NCBI GenBank assembly: GCA_035687745.1
Contig: DASRVA010000148.1
Span: 1-20,837 of the forward strand
Length of the DNA: 20,837 bases
Source: DASRVA01 sp035687745
GTDB taxonomy: Bacteria; Gemmatimonadota; Gemmatimonadetes; JACCXV01; JAHWKZ01
Reading direction: 5' to 3'
A model generated the notes under the pieces. That model was given only the letters and a program-made list of their open reading frames with translations. It was not told the DNA's origin and ran no database searches. Below, one piece after another: positions 7,235 through 13,587 of the stretch; position 1 is the first letter of the stretch, and the number at the start of each line of letters is the position of its first letter. The translations under genes were made by a program, and so were the position numbers.

Positions 7235-8158
7235 CTATAGGATCGTCTTCCCCAGCGCCGACAGGATCAGCTCGACGGCCAGCCGCCCGGTCCGGTTGTG
7301 CTCGTCCAGAATCGGGTTCGTCTCGACGACGTCGATCGAGAGCATGCGGTCCGAGTCGCTCACGATCTCGAGCGCGAGGTGGCCTTCACGGTAGTCGACG
7401 CCTCCCTTGACCGTGGTGCCGACGCCGGGCGCGAAGTTGGGATCGATGAAGTCCATGTCGAGCGAGACGTGGAAGCCGAGCGTTCCCTCGCCGACGATGG
7501 CCAGCGCCTCCTCCAGGATCGGGACGATCCCCTGCTCGTCGATCTCGCGCATGGTGAAGACGCGGATCCCGGTCTCGTGGATGAGGTCGCGCTCGCCCGG
7601 GTCCAGCTCCCGAGCCCCGATCAGGACGACCTTGGTCTCCTTGACCTTGGGAGAGAAGCCACCGATCCCGGTCAGCTCGGGATGGCCGTAGCCGAGCGCC
7701 ACCGCGAGCGGCATGCCGTGGATGTTGCCGCTCGGCGTCGTCTCGGGCGTGTTCATGTCGGAGTGGGCGTCGAACCAGAGGAGCCCGACCTCGCCCTTCC
7801 GCTCCCTCGCCCACCCCGCCACGCCGGCGATCGAGCCGATCGCGATCGAATGGTCCCCGCCGAGCACGACCGGCACGGCGCCCGCCTCGAGCGACCCCTT
7901 CACGCGCTCGGCCAGCACGTGGTTGACGGCGGCGATCTCGGCCAGAAAGTGGACGCGCTCGTCTCCGCGCTCCGCCGACTCGGGGATCGTGGCCGAAACG
8001 TCCCCCAGGTCCGACACGTCGTAGCCCAGCCGGGCGATCCGGTCCTGGAGACCCGCGATCCGCAGGGCCGAAGGCCCCATGTCGACGCCGCGCCGGCCGG
8101 CCCCCAGGTCGATCGGGACGCCGATCAGGTGCACCTTGTCGGGATAGGGTCTAGGCAC
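7235..8158 (-). CDS. rocF: Arginase
   Basis: The protein has 307 residues, the normal arginase length. It hydrolyses L-arginine to L-ornithine and urea in the cytoplasm with a binuclear Mn cluster. Metal-binding motifs are intact: GGDHS near 100-104 (His103), WFDAHSDMN near 128-136 (Asp130, His132, Asp134) and SLDMDFIDP near 232-240 (Asp234, Asp236). SGNIHGMP near 143-150 and PGVGTTVKGG near 244-253 favour arginase over agmatinase. The start is a GTG at 8158 without a strong ribosome binding site, 29 bases after the ubiE stop, so it probably sits in an operon with ubiE. Codon and GC character match the core chromosome, which marks the right border of the low-GC island. Confidence 0.95.
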   Translation of the reverse strand: MPRPYPDKVHLIGVPIDLGAGRRGVDMGPSALRIAGLQDRIARLGYDVSDLGDVSATIPESAERGDERVHFLAEIAAVNHVLAERVKGSLEAGAVPVVLGGDHSIAIGSIAGVAGWARERKGEVGLLWFDAHSDMNTPETTPSGNIHGMPLAVALGYGHPELTGIGGFSPKVKETKVVLIGARELDPGERDLIHETGIRVFTMREIDEQGIVPILEEALAIVGEGTLGFHVSLDMDFIDPNFAPGVGTTVKGGVDYREGHLALEIVSDSDRMLSIDVVETNPILDEHNRTGRLAVELILSALGKTIL

Positions 8159-8187
8159 TACGACCGGCCAGCCTCATCGTCAAGAAC

Positions 8188-8934
8188 CTACACCCGAGTG
8201 CCCGTGTGGAGCGCGGCGATGCCGCGCGTGAGGTAGCCGAACCGGACGTCCGCGAAGCCGGCGTCCCGGACCAGCGCCGCCAGAGACGCCCCGTCGGGGA
8301 ACGCCGATACCGACTCCGGGAGGTACCGGGCCGCCGCCCGGTCGCCGGCGATCATCCCGCCGGCCACCGGGAGGACGTGGTGGAAGTAGAGGTGGTAGGC
8401 CCTCCGGAAGATCGGCCCGGGCGGCGTCGTGAACTCGAGGATCACGAGCCGGCCCCCGGGCTCGAGGACCCGTCGCATCTCGACCAGCCCGCCGGCGAAG
8501 TCGGCGAGGTTCCTGAGCCCGAAGGCGATCGTGCAGCCGGCGAACGTGCGGTCGGCGAAGGGAAGCCGGAGGGCGTCCCCGGCCACCGCGGACGGCGCGT
8601 CCGGGCCCAGCTTGGACGCCCCGCGGGCGAGCATCGGGAGCGAGAAGTCGGCGCCCACGACCGAGGCCCGGGGGGTGCGCTCCCGGATCGCGGCCGCCAG
8701 GTCGAGCGTGCCGGCGCACAGATCCAGGTACCGCCGCCCGGGGCGTGGCGAGAGCGCGTCGACCGCCCTCTCCCGCCAGCGCCGGTGGACTCCCGCGGAG
8801 AGTAGATCGTTGAACAGGTCGTACCTGGGCGCGATCCGGTCGAACATCCGGCGCACGGCGGCCGCCTTGTCCTCGGCCCGCGCGGAGGACGAAACTTGGG
8901 GCGAGGGCGTATCGTATCGGGAGCGTGTGGGCAT
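8188..8934 (-). CDS. ubiE: UbiE/MenG quinone C-methyltransferase
   Basis: This 248-residue SAM-dependent methyltransferase performs the C-methylation step of menaquinone (demethylmenaquinone) and/or ubiquinone synthesis. Hallmarks are VRRMFDRIAPRYDLFNDLLS near 27-46, the SAM loop LDLCAGTLDLA near 70-80, GADFSLPML near 94-102, GDALRLPF near 119-126 and the UbiE signature FGLRNLADF near 138-146. Sequence alone does not tell ubiE from menG. The frame stays open upstream, but the ATG at 8934 is the last start before the conserved part. That ATG lies in the palindrome CATG, whose other strand is the start codon of the divergent sigma factor. No Shine-Dalgarno is visible. Arginase follows after 29 bases. 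Confidence 0.92.
   Translation of the reverse strand: MPTRSRYDTPSPQVSSSARAEDKAAAVRRMFDRIAPRYDLFNDLLSAGVHRRWRERAVDALSPRPGRRYLDLCAGTLDLAAAIRERTPRASVVGADFSLPMLARGASKLGPDAPSAVAGDALRLPFADRTFAGCTIAFGLRNLADFAGGLVEMRRVLEPGGRLVILEFTTPPGPIFRRAYHLYFHHVLPVAGGMIAGDRAAARYLPESVSAFPDGASLAALVRDAGFADVRFGYLTRGIAALHTGTRV
8891..8918 (+). promoter_or_regulatory. Putative ECF-type promoter before the sigma factor gene
   Basis: GAAAC at 8891-8895, followed by 17 bases and CGTATC at 8913-8918, resembles the GAAAC-N16/17-CGTA form recognised by many ECF sigma factors (for example SigW-type). It lies 14 bases before the sigma factor ATG at 8933 and inside the first codons of the divergent ubiE gene. ECF sigma genes are commonly autoregulated, so this is a sensible place for such a site, but the match is short and no second copy was found in the window. 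Confidence 0.35.
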
Positions 8935-9559
8935 GCTTGACGAGCAACTCGTGGACGAGGCGCTCTCGGGGTCGCAGAGCGCCTTTCGGGAGCTCGTGCG
9001 CCGTTTCGAGCGCCCGGTCTTCAACCTCGTCGCCCGCATGGTCCGGGACCACACGCTCGCCGAGGACCTCGCTCAGGACTCGTTCGTCAAGGCGTTCAGC
9101 CGCCTCGACAGCTACCGTTCCGAGCAGGGGAAGTTCTCGAACTGGCTGTTCAAGATCGCCCACAACACGGCCATCGACCACCTCCGTAAGTCGAACCCGG
9201 AGACCTACTCGCTGGACAAGGGGGACGACCCCGACGAGCCTGACTTCCACGCCCTGCTGGCCGATCACGAGGCCGACACCCCCCTCGACGCCGCCGAGCG
9301 GGCCGACCTCGGCCGGGCGCTGGGGGAGGCCGTGGAGCGCCTCCGGCCCGAGTACCGCGAGGTGATCGTCCTCCGTCACCAGGAGGGGTTCGCGTACGAG
9401 GAGATCGCCGAGGTCACGGAGCTGCCGCTGGGGACGGTCAAGACGTATATCCACCGGGCCCGGAAGGAGTTGGCGGCCTACCTGGTGGCCGCCGGCTGGG
9501 GTCCTGCCGGCAGCGGGCGAAACCCCCGCGGGAAGGCTTTCGTAGGACGCGCAGGATGA
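8933..9559 (+). CDS. ECF (RpoE-like) RNA polymerase sigma factor
   Basis: The protein has 208 residues. Region 2 spans about 15-86 (FRELVRRFERPVFNLVARMV, AEDLAQDSFVKAF, FSNWLFKIAHNTAIDHLRK), with the standard motifs for binding core polymerase and melting the -10 element. Region 4 spans about 128-184 (LRPEYREVIVLRHQEGFAYEEIAEVTELPLGTVKTYIHRARKEL), a helix-turn-helix for the -35 element. An acidic linker lies near 95-125, and a short Gly/Arg-rich tail follows region 4. The ATG at 8933 has GGGAG about 9 bases upstream and shares the CATG palindrome with the ubiE start. The stop overlaps the next start as ATGA. It is followed by a small membrane protein, the usual position of an anti-sigma factor. 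Confidence 0.94.
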   Translation: MLDEQLVDEALSGSQSAFRELVRRFERPVFNLVARMVRDHTLAEDLAQDSFVKAFSRLDSYRSEQGKFSNWLFKIAHNTAIDHLRKSNPETYSLDKGDDPDEPDFHALLADHEADTPLDAAERADLGRALGEAVERLRPEYREVIVLRHQEGFAYEEIAEVTELPLGTVKTYIHRARKELAAYLVAAGWGPAGSGRNPRGKAFVGRAG

Positions 9560-10068
9560 TGACGAATCGCAAGCTCCAGAAGGACATAGAGCGCTGGCTG
9601 GCGGCCGAGGCCGAGGCCGGGACGGAGGAGGCCGAGAGGGCCTTCGGGGCCGCCTTCCAGGCCCTGCCGCGTCTCGAGCCGAGGGCCGGCTTCGCCGAGC
9701 GCGTGATGTACGCCTTCCAGCCCACCCAGGTGGTCCGTCCGAGCGAGTGGGGGTGGAAGGCCGCCACCGCCGGCGCCCTGGCGCTGGTCGCGGTCGCCCT
9801 CGGCCTGGTGCCGCTGACGGGAATCACCGTCAATCTGCCGACCGCCGGAGCCATGGTCCGCGCTGCGACCGGCGGAATGACCTGGCTCGCCGGCTGGCTG
9901 GCGAACGGGCTCGAGGTCTGGAGCTTCCTGGTCCGTATCGGAAATGCCATCGGCGTGGGGATCGCCACGCCGCAGATCGGAGCCGCCCTCCTGGCGACTG
10001 CCTTGATCGGCGCGGCCGCGTTGTACGAACTCAATCGACTGCTGGTCCCCGAGAGGAGAACCGCATGA
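9556..10068 (+). CDS. Small membrane protein, putative anti-sigma factor
   Basis: This 170-residue protein has a charged N-terminal cytoplasmic region of about 65 residues (helical, with RAGFAERVMYAF near 43-54). Two to three hydrophobic segments follow, near 68-88, about 100-127 and 140-158, and a short basic tail. It has no cysteines, so the HxxxCxxC zinc motif of ZAS-type anti-sigma factors is absent. The anti-sigma role is inferred from position: its ATG overlaps the ECF sigma stop as ATGA, and its own stop overlaps the next gene the same way. RAGFAERVM resembles segments seen in anti-sigma-like membrane proteins beside ECF sigma genes, but I cannot place it in a named family. Confidence 0.7.
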   Translation: MMTNRKLQKDIERWLAAEAEAGTEEAERAFGAAFQALPRLEPRAGFAERVMYAFQPTQVVRPSEWGWKAATAGALALVAVALGLVPLTGITVNLPTAGAMVRAATGGMTWLAGWLANGLEVWSFLVRIGNAIGVGIATPQIGAALLATALIGAAALYELNRLLVPERRTA

Positions 10069-11525
10069 TGCGTCGGTCCTGTCTCGCCCTGTCCAGGGGC
10101 CGCGCCTTCCTGCTCGCCCTGCTGCTGACGACGGTGCCCGCCGTGACCCTCGCGCAGACCGTGAGCCAGGTGGCGCCCGACACCGTTTCCCAGCCCGAGC
10201 CCTCGCTGGCCGAGCTCCGGGACCGGGTCGAGGCCCGCTACCAGGTGTTGCCGCTGCGGGGCGGGATCGCCCTGTTGCCCAAGTACGGCGACACCGACAT
10301 CCAGTCGCTCGAGCTCTCCGACGGGCAGATCGCAATCAACGGCATGCCCGTGACCGGAGCCGAGCTCGATGAGCGGGTGGGGGCGGACGCCGCCGACATC
10401 CGGCGCCTCTCCTTCATGGACCCCGACGCGCGACGGGTCCTGTTCGGGATCGGGCCCTCGCCCGCGACGGCCGAAGGGATCGTGCCGGACACGACCGGCG
10501 CCGACACGACGCGGGTCGACGAAGAGGACTACGTCGAGGAAGAGGACTACGAGAACGAGGAAGGAATCGACGTCGGGGGCTCGGGCGACCGGGTCCGTGT
10601 CGGCGCGGGAATCCGGGTCGCCGAGGGCGAGGTCATCTCCGGGGACGTGGTGGCGGTCGGCGGCTCGGTCGACGTGGACGGGACCGTCCGGGGCGACGTG
10701 GTGGCGGTCGGCGGCGGCGTCGACCTGGGACCCAACGCGGTGGTCAACGGAGAGGTGACCTCGGTCGGCGGAACGATCGACCGTGACCCCGGCGCCGTCG
10801 TCCGCGGGACCGTCAACGAGGTCGCGTTCGGGGCCCCCCACATCGCCTGGGGCTCCGACTGGGCCGGCCCCGGTCCTTTCTTCGCCGGCGTGGCCGGGCT
10901 GATCGGCACGATCGTGTGGATCGCGGTGCTGGTCCTGCTCGTGTGCCTGGCCTACCTCTTCGCCCGGCGGCCGATCGAGCGGATGGAGTACCGCGTGAGG
11001 ACGAGCGCGTGGAAGGCGGCGCTGGTCGGGCTCGTGGCGCAGCTCCTGTTCATCCCGGCGCTCGTCCTGACGTGCGTGGTGCTGGCGATCTCGATCATCG
11101 GGATCCCGTTCCTGCTGCTCGTTCCCTTCGCAATCCTCGCGCTCGTGATCGGCGCTTTGCTAGGCTTCACGGCGGTCGCGAAGCGCCTCGGCCACGCGGC
11201 CGAGGACCGGTTCGGGTGGCGGCACGCCAATCCCTACTTTTCGCTCATCATCGGGGTCGGCCTCATCATGCTGATGAGCTTCTTCGGCCACGCGGTAGGA
11301 GTCGCCGGGGGTCCGCTCAAGCTCTTCGGCGCCGTGCTGACGATCCTCGGCTTCGTCGCCCAGTACGTGGCGTGGACGATCGGCCTCGGGGTGCTCCTCC
11401 TGACCCGGTTCGGCACTCGCTACCGGTGGAGCGACGGCGAGACGCCCGAGCCCGTCCCGGCCCCGCCGCCGCCCGTCCCGGCGACGCACGGGGACCCCGG
11501 AGCTCCGCCACCGCCCGCAGTCTGA
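10065..11525 (+). CDS. Membrane protein with bactofilin-like (polymer-forming) repeats
   Basis: The protein has 486 residues. Residues 1-30 are a signal peptide (cleavage likely after TLA). The region 31-150 is soluble. An acidic Glu/Asp/Tyr stretch lies at 152-167. From about 174 to 255 there are beta-helix-like repeats: SGDVVAVGGSVDVDGTVRG, GDVVAVGGGVDLGPNAVVNG and GEVTSVGGTIDRDPGAVVRG. These resemble polymer-forming bactofilin domains. From 270 to 450 there are about five to six membrane segments, then a Pro-rich tail. In orientation the repeats should be outside the inner membrane. It is the third gene of the sigma/anti-sigma operon (ATGA overlap, GAGAGGAGA before the start), so it is probably an envelope-stress sensor or structural target. 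The exact function is unknown. Confidence 0.8.
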   Translation: MMRRSCLALSRGRAFLLALLLTTVPAVTLAQTVSQVAPDTVSQPEPSLAELRDRVEARYQVLPLRGGIALLPKYGDTDIQSLELSDGQIAINGMPVTGAELDERVGADAADIRRLSFMDPDARRVLFGIGPSPATAEGIVPDTTGADTTRVDEEDYVEEEDYENEEGIDVGGSGDRVRVGAGIRVAEGEVISGDVVAVGGSVDVDGTVRGDVVAVGGGVDLGPNAVVNGEVTSVGGTIDRDPGAVVRGTVNEVAFGAPHIAWGSDWAGPGPFFAGVAGLIGTIVWIAVLVLLVCLAYLFARRPIERMEYRVRTSAWKAALVGLVAQLLFIPALVLTCVVLAISIIGIPFLLLVPFAILALVIGALLGFTAVAKRLGHAAEDRFGWRHANPYFSLIIGVGLIMLMSFFGHAVGVAGGPLKLFGAVLTILGFVAQYVAWTIGLGVLLLTRFGTRYRWSDGETPEPVPAPPPPVPATHGDPGAPPPPAV

Positions 11526-11540
11526 CCGAGCGAGGAACAA

Positions 11541-11580
11541 GGCCCCTCCCAGGCTGGTATATTATGGCCGAGGAGGGGCC
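11541..11580 (+). repeat. 9-bp inverted repeat covering the ribosome binding site of the next gene
   Basis: GGCCCCTCC at 11541-11549 is the exact reverse complement of GGAGGGGCC at 11572-11580. The loop is 22 bases and contains an AT-rich TGGTATATT (11555-11563) that resembles an extended -10 box. The right arm holds the GGAGG Shine-Dalgarno of the gene starting at 11584. If transcribed whole, the hairpin would hide the ribosome binding site; if transcription starts from the internal TATATT, the left arm is left out. Confidence 0.5.
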
Positions 11581-11583
11581 ATC

Positions 11584-12066
11584 ATGCGCAATTGCCACAC
11601 GATCATCGGTCTCGCCATCGTCCTCGCCCTCGCGGCCGCGGCCAACCCGGCCGGCGCCCGCGGGCAGGGCGAGGCGCCGACCTACCGCGTCATCCTGTAC
11701 CTGGCCGAGCAGGGCGCTCCCCAGCAGGTCCAGATCCAGCGTCTCGACGAGGTCTGGTCGGAGGAGGACGGGGCCCAGCGCCTCCAGAGCCTGCTCAACA
11801 GCGGGGCCGTCCGCCAGCTCGAGGAGGTCACGCTGGTGCCGGGCCAGGAAACGCCGACCATCCGCTTCGGCGACGTCACCTTCCGGGTGAGGGGCGTTCT
11901 CAAGCAGCCGCACATGGACAGCATGTTCCTGCGGCTCGAGGTGGACGGCGGCCGGGAGGCCCTGGTCAAGGAGATGATCGCGGGCTTCGACGAGACGATC
12001 GTGCTGGCGTATCCGCTCGCGGAAGGCGATAGGTCCGTCGTGGCGCTCCTCGTCCCCGTCCCCTGA
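11584..12066 (+). CDS. Small exported protein of unknown function
   Basis: This 160-residue protein has a signal peptide at 1 to about 26 (MRNCHTIIGLAIVLALAAAA then ANPAGARGQG). The mature part is an alpha/beta domain beginning YRVILYLAEQGAPQQVQIQRLDEVWSEEDGAQRLQSLLNSGAVRQLEEVTLVPGQ, then a strand-rich section (TIRFGDVTFRVRGVLKQPHMDSMFLRLEVDGG). The end, ETIVLAYPLAEGDRSVVALLVPVP, resembles the recurring 'v..G.p.r..d..ivvaypl..gd..lvavv' endings of secretin/pilus-associated or outer-membrane accessory domains, but I cannot assign a family. AGGAGGGG before the ATG is a strong ribosome binding site. It is followed 58 bases later by a lipoprotein gene. Confidence 0.75.
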   Translation: MRNCHTIIGLAIVLALAAAANPAGARGQGEAPTYRVILYLAEQGAPQQVQIQRLDEVWSEEDGAQRLQSLLNSGAVRQLEEVTLVPGQETPTIRFGDVTFRVRGVLKQPHMDSMFLRLEVDGGREALVKEMIAGFDETIVLAYPLAEGDRSVVALLVPVP

Positions 12067-12087
12067 CAGCCTGACACCTCGCTCGAC

Positions 12088-12116
12088 TTTTCGGGCACCG
12101 GTCCTCCGGCTACGTT
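12088..12116 (+). promoter_or_regulatory. Putative promoter of lipoprotein gene, possibly leaderless
   Basis: TTTTCG at 12088-12093 and TACGTT at 12111-12116 are 17 bases apart, and the second box ends 8 bases before the GTG at 12125. There is no Shine-Dalgarno. Box sequences, spacer and distance to the start match those before mutM (3124-3152). The wider string CCGGCTAC is also shared with a candidate -10 site at 15459-15468. Confidence 0.4.
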
Positions 12117-12124
12117 CGGGCGCC

Positions 12125-12673
12125 GTGAGCGGATTCCGGGCCACAGGACCGATTCCGGTCGCCCTGGCGGCGGGGCTCCTGGCCGCCGTCGCCTGCGGGA
12201 GCGACGACGAGAGATATCCCTCGCGCGACTGGAGCGGTCGCTACGCGACCCAGGTCGTCGAGGCGTCCACCGACTGCCAGGGCGCGACCGCCCCGCCCCC
12301 GATGACCGGCCTCATCGTCTCCCTGGAGCACTACGACAACAACCGGGTCGCCGTCCAGATGACGCCGGTCATCCGACTGGCCGGCGGGTTCGAGGGCGAC
12401 CACCTGGAGACCACCAACTTCATCCAGGAGCCGGTGTCGCTGCCGGACACCCTCCTCGCCCGCGTCACGTCCGCCGATTCGATCGAGACCATCACCTACC
12501 GCTTCGAGGCGGACTTCGAGAGGAACGGCTTCCAGGGTCGCTACGTGATCCGGGCTCCCGATCTGCGCGCGCTGGTCCTCGACGGAATGGGAAAGCGGTG
12601 CCAGATCCGCTACACGCTCTCGGGGCAACGGATCCGGGAGGCGTCGGAGCAGCCGCTGACCGCGTCCGGCTAG
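12125..12673 (+). CDS. Putative lipoprotein of unknown function
   Basis: This 182-residue protein starts with GTG. The N-terminus has a hydrophobic stretch (PVALAAGLLAAVA) followed by Cys24-Gly-Ser-Asp-Asp, a lipobox-type signal; the -3 residue is Ala rather than the preferred Leu. The mature protein starts with an acidic linker and RYPSRDWSGRYATQVVEASTDC, followed by a strand-rich body (LIVSLEHYDNNRVAVQMTPV, ETITYRFEADFERNGFQGRYVI) that resembles lipocalin-like or beta-sandwich extracytoplasmic proteins. Two further cysteines (in STDCQGA and GKRCQIRY) could form a disulfide. It has no recognisable family. Its TAG lies in a CTAG that also provides the stop of the convergent peptidase gene. 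Confidence 0.75.
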   Translation: MSGFRATGPIPVALAAGLLAAVACGSDDERYPSRDWSGRYATQVVEASTDCQGATAPPPMTGLIVSLEHYDNNRVAVQMTPVIRLAGGFEGDHLETTNFIQEPVSLPDTLLARVTSADSIETITYRFEADFERNGFQGRYVIRAPDLRALVLDGMGKRCQIRYTLSGQRIREASEQPLTASG

Positions 12674-12677
12674 CCGG
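12662..12677. other. Convergent stop junction: shared CTAG inside a 12-bp palindrome
   Basis: CTAG at 12670-12673 supplies TAG to both convergent genes. It is the centre of a perfect palindrome, CCGGCTAGCCGG, at 12666-12677. The 14 bases CCGCGTCCGGCTAG ending at 12673 recur exactly at 19334-19347, at another convergent stop junction. Confidence 0.8.
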
Positions 12678-13587
12678 GCAGGACCCGCCGGATTCCGCTC
12701 AGCCATCCGGCCAGGCGCTCTCCCAGGGGAGTGCTCGTCCCGGCCGGCGGCAGAACGTCCCAGGCGACCCCGTTGCGGGTCGTGGAGGCGTGGATCAGCC
12801 GGCCCCCCGGGGCCAGGATCCCGACGTGCGTCACACCGGTTCCGGGGGGCTCCACGAAGAAGGCGAGGTCGCCAGCTCGAACGTTCCGCCAGCCCGGGCC
12901 CGGGTCCACCGGCTCCCCGGACCTGGACTGGGGACCCGCGTCCCGCGGCAGCCGGATCCCGTGGAGCCCGTAGATTCGCTGGACCAGCCCTGAGCAGTCG
13001 AACCCCTTCTCCGACGTGCCGCCCCAGAGGTACGGCAGGCCGAGGAAGTCGGCCGCGTGCTCGACCAGCGCTTCGCCATTCGGGGGGAACCGCTCGGCCA
13101 GGCGGGTCGCGGGGAGCGCGGCCTGACGGTCGAGCCAGCCCGTGGTTCCGTCGGGCAGGGTGGCGGCGAGGGGGTCATGGCCGGGGTCCTCGACCCGCAC
13201 TCGGGCGCCCTGGACGAGGTCCGCGGCCTGGGGCGAGCCCGGCTCGGGGCCCTCGCGGAGGACCTGGCCGCGCGCGACGACGATCCACGCGCCGGGATCC
13301 TCCCCGGGCGGCCCGTCGAGCGCGCGGGCGAACGCCTCCAGGTCGTCCACGGCCGAGCGGACGACCGAGCCCTGGTGGACCCACCCGGTGTAGCCGTCGG
13401 CCAGCCGGACCTGGAGCCAGGGGACCCGGGCGCTCAGGACGAGCGCCTGCTCGCCCAGGATCATCTGCGTGACGAGCTCGGCCGCGTGGCGGGGCTCGGC
13501 GCGCACGTGGGCCAGGCTCCGGTGGGCGGTCGCCCGGTGGGGCGCCGCGGCGGGGTCGGGCGCGACCCGTGCCGGTGCCTCGCTCAC
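12670..13587 (-). CDS. NlpC/P60 cysteine peptidase with SH3b domains, YkfC-like
   Basis: The protein has 305 residues. Two bacterial SH3-like segments lie at about 22-80 (LADGYTGWVHQGSV) and 100-158 (LPDGTTGWLDRQAA). The NlpC/P60 domain follows at about 172-300: FLGLPYLWGGTSEKGFDCSG with catalytic Cys198, RLPRDAGPQS, THVGIL with His254, and RLIHAS with His266. This layout is that of YkfC-type gamma-D-glutamyl-L-diamino-acid peptidases, which degrade muropeptides. No signal peptide is visible, which fits a cytoplasmic recycling enzyme rather than a wall hydrolase. The GTG start overlaps the ABC exporter stop as GTGA, so the two are translated together. The TAG shares CTAG with the lipoprotein stop. 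Confidence 0.9.
   Translation of the reverse strand: MSEAPARVAPDPAAAPHRATAHRSLAHVRAEPRHAAELVTQMILGEQALVLSARVPWLQVRLADGYTGWVHQGSVVRSAVDDLEAFARALDGPPGEDPGAWIVVARGQVLREGPEPGSPQAADLVQGARVRVEDPGHDPLAATLPDGTTGWLDRQAALPATRLAERFPPNGEALVEHAADFLGLPYLWGGTSEKGFDCSGLVQRIYGLHGIRLPRDAGPQSRSGEPVDPGPGWRNVRAGDLAFFVEPPGTGVTHVGILAPGGRLIHASTTRNGVAWDVLPPAGTSTPLGERLAGWLSGIRRVLPG

Noticed and set aside
8178..8184. TTGACG on the minus strand as a -35 box for arginase
   Set aside because: No -10 box fits between it and the GTG at 8158; the 29-base gap after ubiE is better explained by an operon.
10620..10780. DNA tandem repeat in the bactofilin-like gene (GGGGACGTGGTGGCGGTCGG occurs twice in close copies)
   Set aside because: The repetition follows the protein-level beta-helix repeats (GDVVAVGG), so it is not reported as a separate DNA repeat.
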